Shown here: positions 5,688-6,813 of the stretch, piece by piece
How positions within the stretch are numbered: position 1 is the first letter of the stretch
How the letters are laid out: every line of letters starts with the position of its first letter
Source: Saprospiraceae bacterium
GTDB taxonomy: Bacteria; Bacteroidota; Bacteroidia; Chitinophagales; Saprospiraceae
Direction of reading: 5' to 3'
NCBI GenBank assembly: GCA_015494245.1
Contig: WGBN01000083.1
Location: forward strand, 1-6,813
DNA: 6,813 nt
Position numbers and translations under genes: made by a program
The notes under the pieces: generated by a model
Told to the model about the DNA's origin: nothing
The model's input: only the letters and a program-made list of their open reading frames with translations
The model's database searches: none

Positions 5688-6813
5688 ATGAAAGATAAAC
5701 TGAAAGACCTCCAAAAACGCCGCGAAGCTGCCCTGCAGGGCGGGGGAGAGGAGCGCATCAAAAAGCAACACGAAAAGGGCAAACTCACGGCCCGCGAGCG
5801 CATCCATTTCCTGCTCGATGAAGGCTCCTTCGAAGAAATCGGCATGTTTGTAAAACACCGCTCCCATGACTTCGGCATGGAAAAGCAGCGCATCCCCGGC
5901 GATGGCGTCATCACGGGTTACGGTACGATAGACGGGCGCCTGGTCTATGTGTATTCTCAGGACTTTACGGTCTTTGGGGGCTCCCTTTCGGAAACCCATG
6001 CCGAGAAAATCTGTAAGATCATGGATATGGCCGTGGAAAACGGCGCTCCCATCATCGGTTTGAACGACTCGGGCGGTGCACGCATCCAGGAGGGCGTCAA
6101 TTCGCTCGGCGGCTATGCGGAGATCTTCTATCGCAATGTGCAGACCTCCGGTGTCGTGCCACAGCTGTCGGTTATCATGGGGCCCTGTGCAGGTGGAGCT
6201 GTCTATTCGCCTGCCATGACGGACTTCATCATGATGGTGGAGCACACCTCTTATATGTTTGTTACCGGCCCCAATGTGGTCAAGACCGTTACCAACGAAG
6301 AAGTTACCTCCGAAGAGCTGGGCGGCGCCTTTACCCATGCTTCCAAATCCGGCGTCAGCCAGCTGACGGCCTCCAACGACCTGGAGGCTTTGCAAAAAAT
6401 GCGCAAGCTGTTGAGCTACCTGCCCCAAAACTGGCGGGAAAAGCCCCCGGCTCTGCCCTACGAGCCGGATGAAGAATGGCGGGATGCGCTGACCGGCATC
6501 ATTCCGCCCGGCGCTCATCAGCCTTATGACATGAAAGACATCATCCGCGAGTTGGTGGATACAGACAGTTTTTTTGAAATACACGAAAATTTTGCCGAAA
6601 ACATCGTCGTGGGCTTCGCCCGCCTGGCCGGCAGAAGCATTGGCGTCGTGGGCAATCAGCCCATGATTCTGGCCGGTGTGCTGGATGTCAACGCCTCCCG
6701 CAAGGCCGCCCGCTTCGTGCGCTTTTGCGATGCCTTCAACATCCCTCTGCTGGTACTGGAAGATGTGCCGGGCTTCCTGCCGGGAACGGACCAGGAGTGG
6801 AACGGCATCATCT
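5688..6813 (+). CDS. pccB: Propionyl-CoA/acyl-CoA carboxylase, beta (carboxyltransferase) subunit (3' end cut by window edge)
   Basis: 375 residues from MKDKLKDLQKRR are present and there is no stop before the edge. The family is usually a little over 500 residues, so roughly the first 70 percent is here. The subunit moves the carboxyl group from carboxybiotin to propionyl-CoA or a related acyl-CoA, giving methylmalonyl-CoA, in the cytoplasm with a biotin-carrying alpha subunit that is not in the window. Recognisable crotonase-fold signatures are KGKLTARERI (30-39), GDGVITGYG, the SQDFTVFGGSLSE stretch, NDSGGARIQEGV (126-137), GPCAGGAVYSPA (165-176, oxyanion-hole glycines G169-G170) and VPGFLPGTDQEWNGI (360-374) of the second domain. 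The last is usually QEYNGI in the relatives I remember, so W371 is a mild variant. No key residue seems missing. Acetyl-CoA or methylcrotonyl-CoA specificity cannot be excluded from sequence alone, but overall similarity best fits PccB. No Shine-Dalgarno is visible. The gene lies 27 bp after the glycosyltransferase stop. Confidence 0.93.
   Translation, partial: MKDKLKDLQKRREAALQGGGEERIKKQHEKGKLTARERIHFLLDEGSFEEIGMFVKHRSHDFGMEKQRIPGDGVITGYGTIDGRLVYVYSQDFTVFGGSLSETHAEKICKIMDMAVENGAPIIGLNDSGGARIQEGVNSLGGYAEIFYRNVQTSGVVPQLSVIMGPCAGGAVYSPAMTDFIMMVEHTSYMFVTGPNVVKTVTNEEVTSEELGGAFTHASKSGVSQLTASNDLEALQKMRKLLSYLPQNWREKPPALPYEPDEEWRDALTGIIPPGAHQPYDMKDIIRELVDTDSFFEIHENFAENIVVGFARLAGRSIGVVGNQPMILAGVLDVNASRKAARFVRFCDAFNIPLLVLEDVPGFLPGTDQEWNGII

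Noticed and set aside
5415..6584. Minus-strand open frame of 389 codons
   Set aside because: It is antisense to the TPR end of the glycosyltransferase and to the clearly recognisable carboxyltransferase gene; a GC-rich codon-bias shadow.

Overview
The window looks like an ordinary chromosomal segment of a Bacteroidota bacterium, possibly from the Saprospiria/Lewinella-like side, though I cannot fix the genus. Three things point there. Two neighbouring secreted proteins end in, or run into, type IX secretion (T9SS) type A sorting domains, which are restricted to this phylum. The promoter-like boxes match the Bacteroidota -7 consensus TAnnTTTG. None of the four gene starts has a clear Shine-Dalgarno sequence, which is also typical of the phylum.

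Layout. Four genes form two divergent pairs around a 670-bp gene-free stretch. On the minus strand are a family 18 glycoside hydrolase (chitinase-like, 1-1163, cut by the window edge inside its sorting domain) and, 86 bp upstream of it, a complete 512-residue secreted protein (1250-2788) built from seven degenerate blade-like repeats plus a T9SS tail. On the plus strand are a 733-residue multi-spanning GT-C glycosyltransferase of the GT39/PMT type with C-terminal TPR repeats (3459-5660) and, 27 bp later, the first 375 residues of a propionyl-CoA/acyl-CoA carboxylase beta subunit (5688-6813, cut by the window edge). Both edge genes lack a stop inside the window.

The intergenic stretch 2789-3458 is the most unusual non-coding part. 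Its left end carries a good TAnnTTTG box for the minus-strand gene, bracketed by a 9-bp inverted repeat with arms about 41 bp apart. Its right two-thirds is GC-richer and full of repeats: a perfect 22-bp inverted repeat (3130-3151 / 3317-3338), short hairpins, and a 9-bp tandem CCGCGTCAT array. It looks like a mosaic of dispersed intergenic repeats, and the open frames across it look spurious.

Functionally, the minus-strand pair are predicted extracellular or surface products exported through Sec and T9SS, at least one of them for chitin-type polysaccharide breakdown. The plus-strand pair are a membrane sugar transferase and a central-metabolism carboxylase, and I see no evidence beyond proximity that they work together. 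I did not find a CRISPR array, tRNA, rRNA, transposase, phage gene or defence system. The most thought-provoking item is the membrane mannosyltransferase-like enzyme fused to predicted periplasmic TPRs, an architecture that resembles eukaryotic TMTC protein O-mannosyltransferases.
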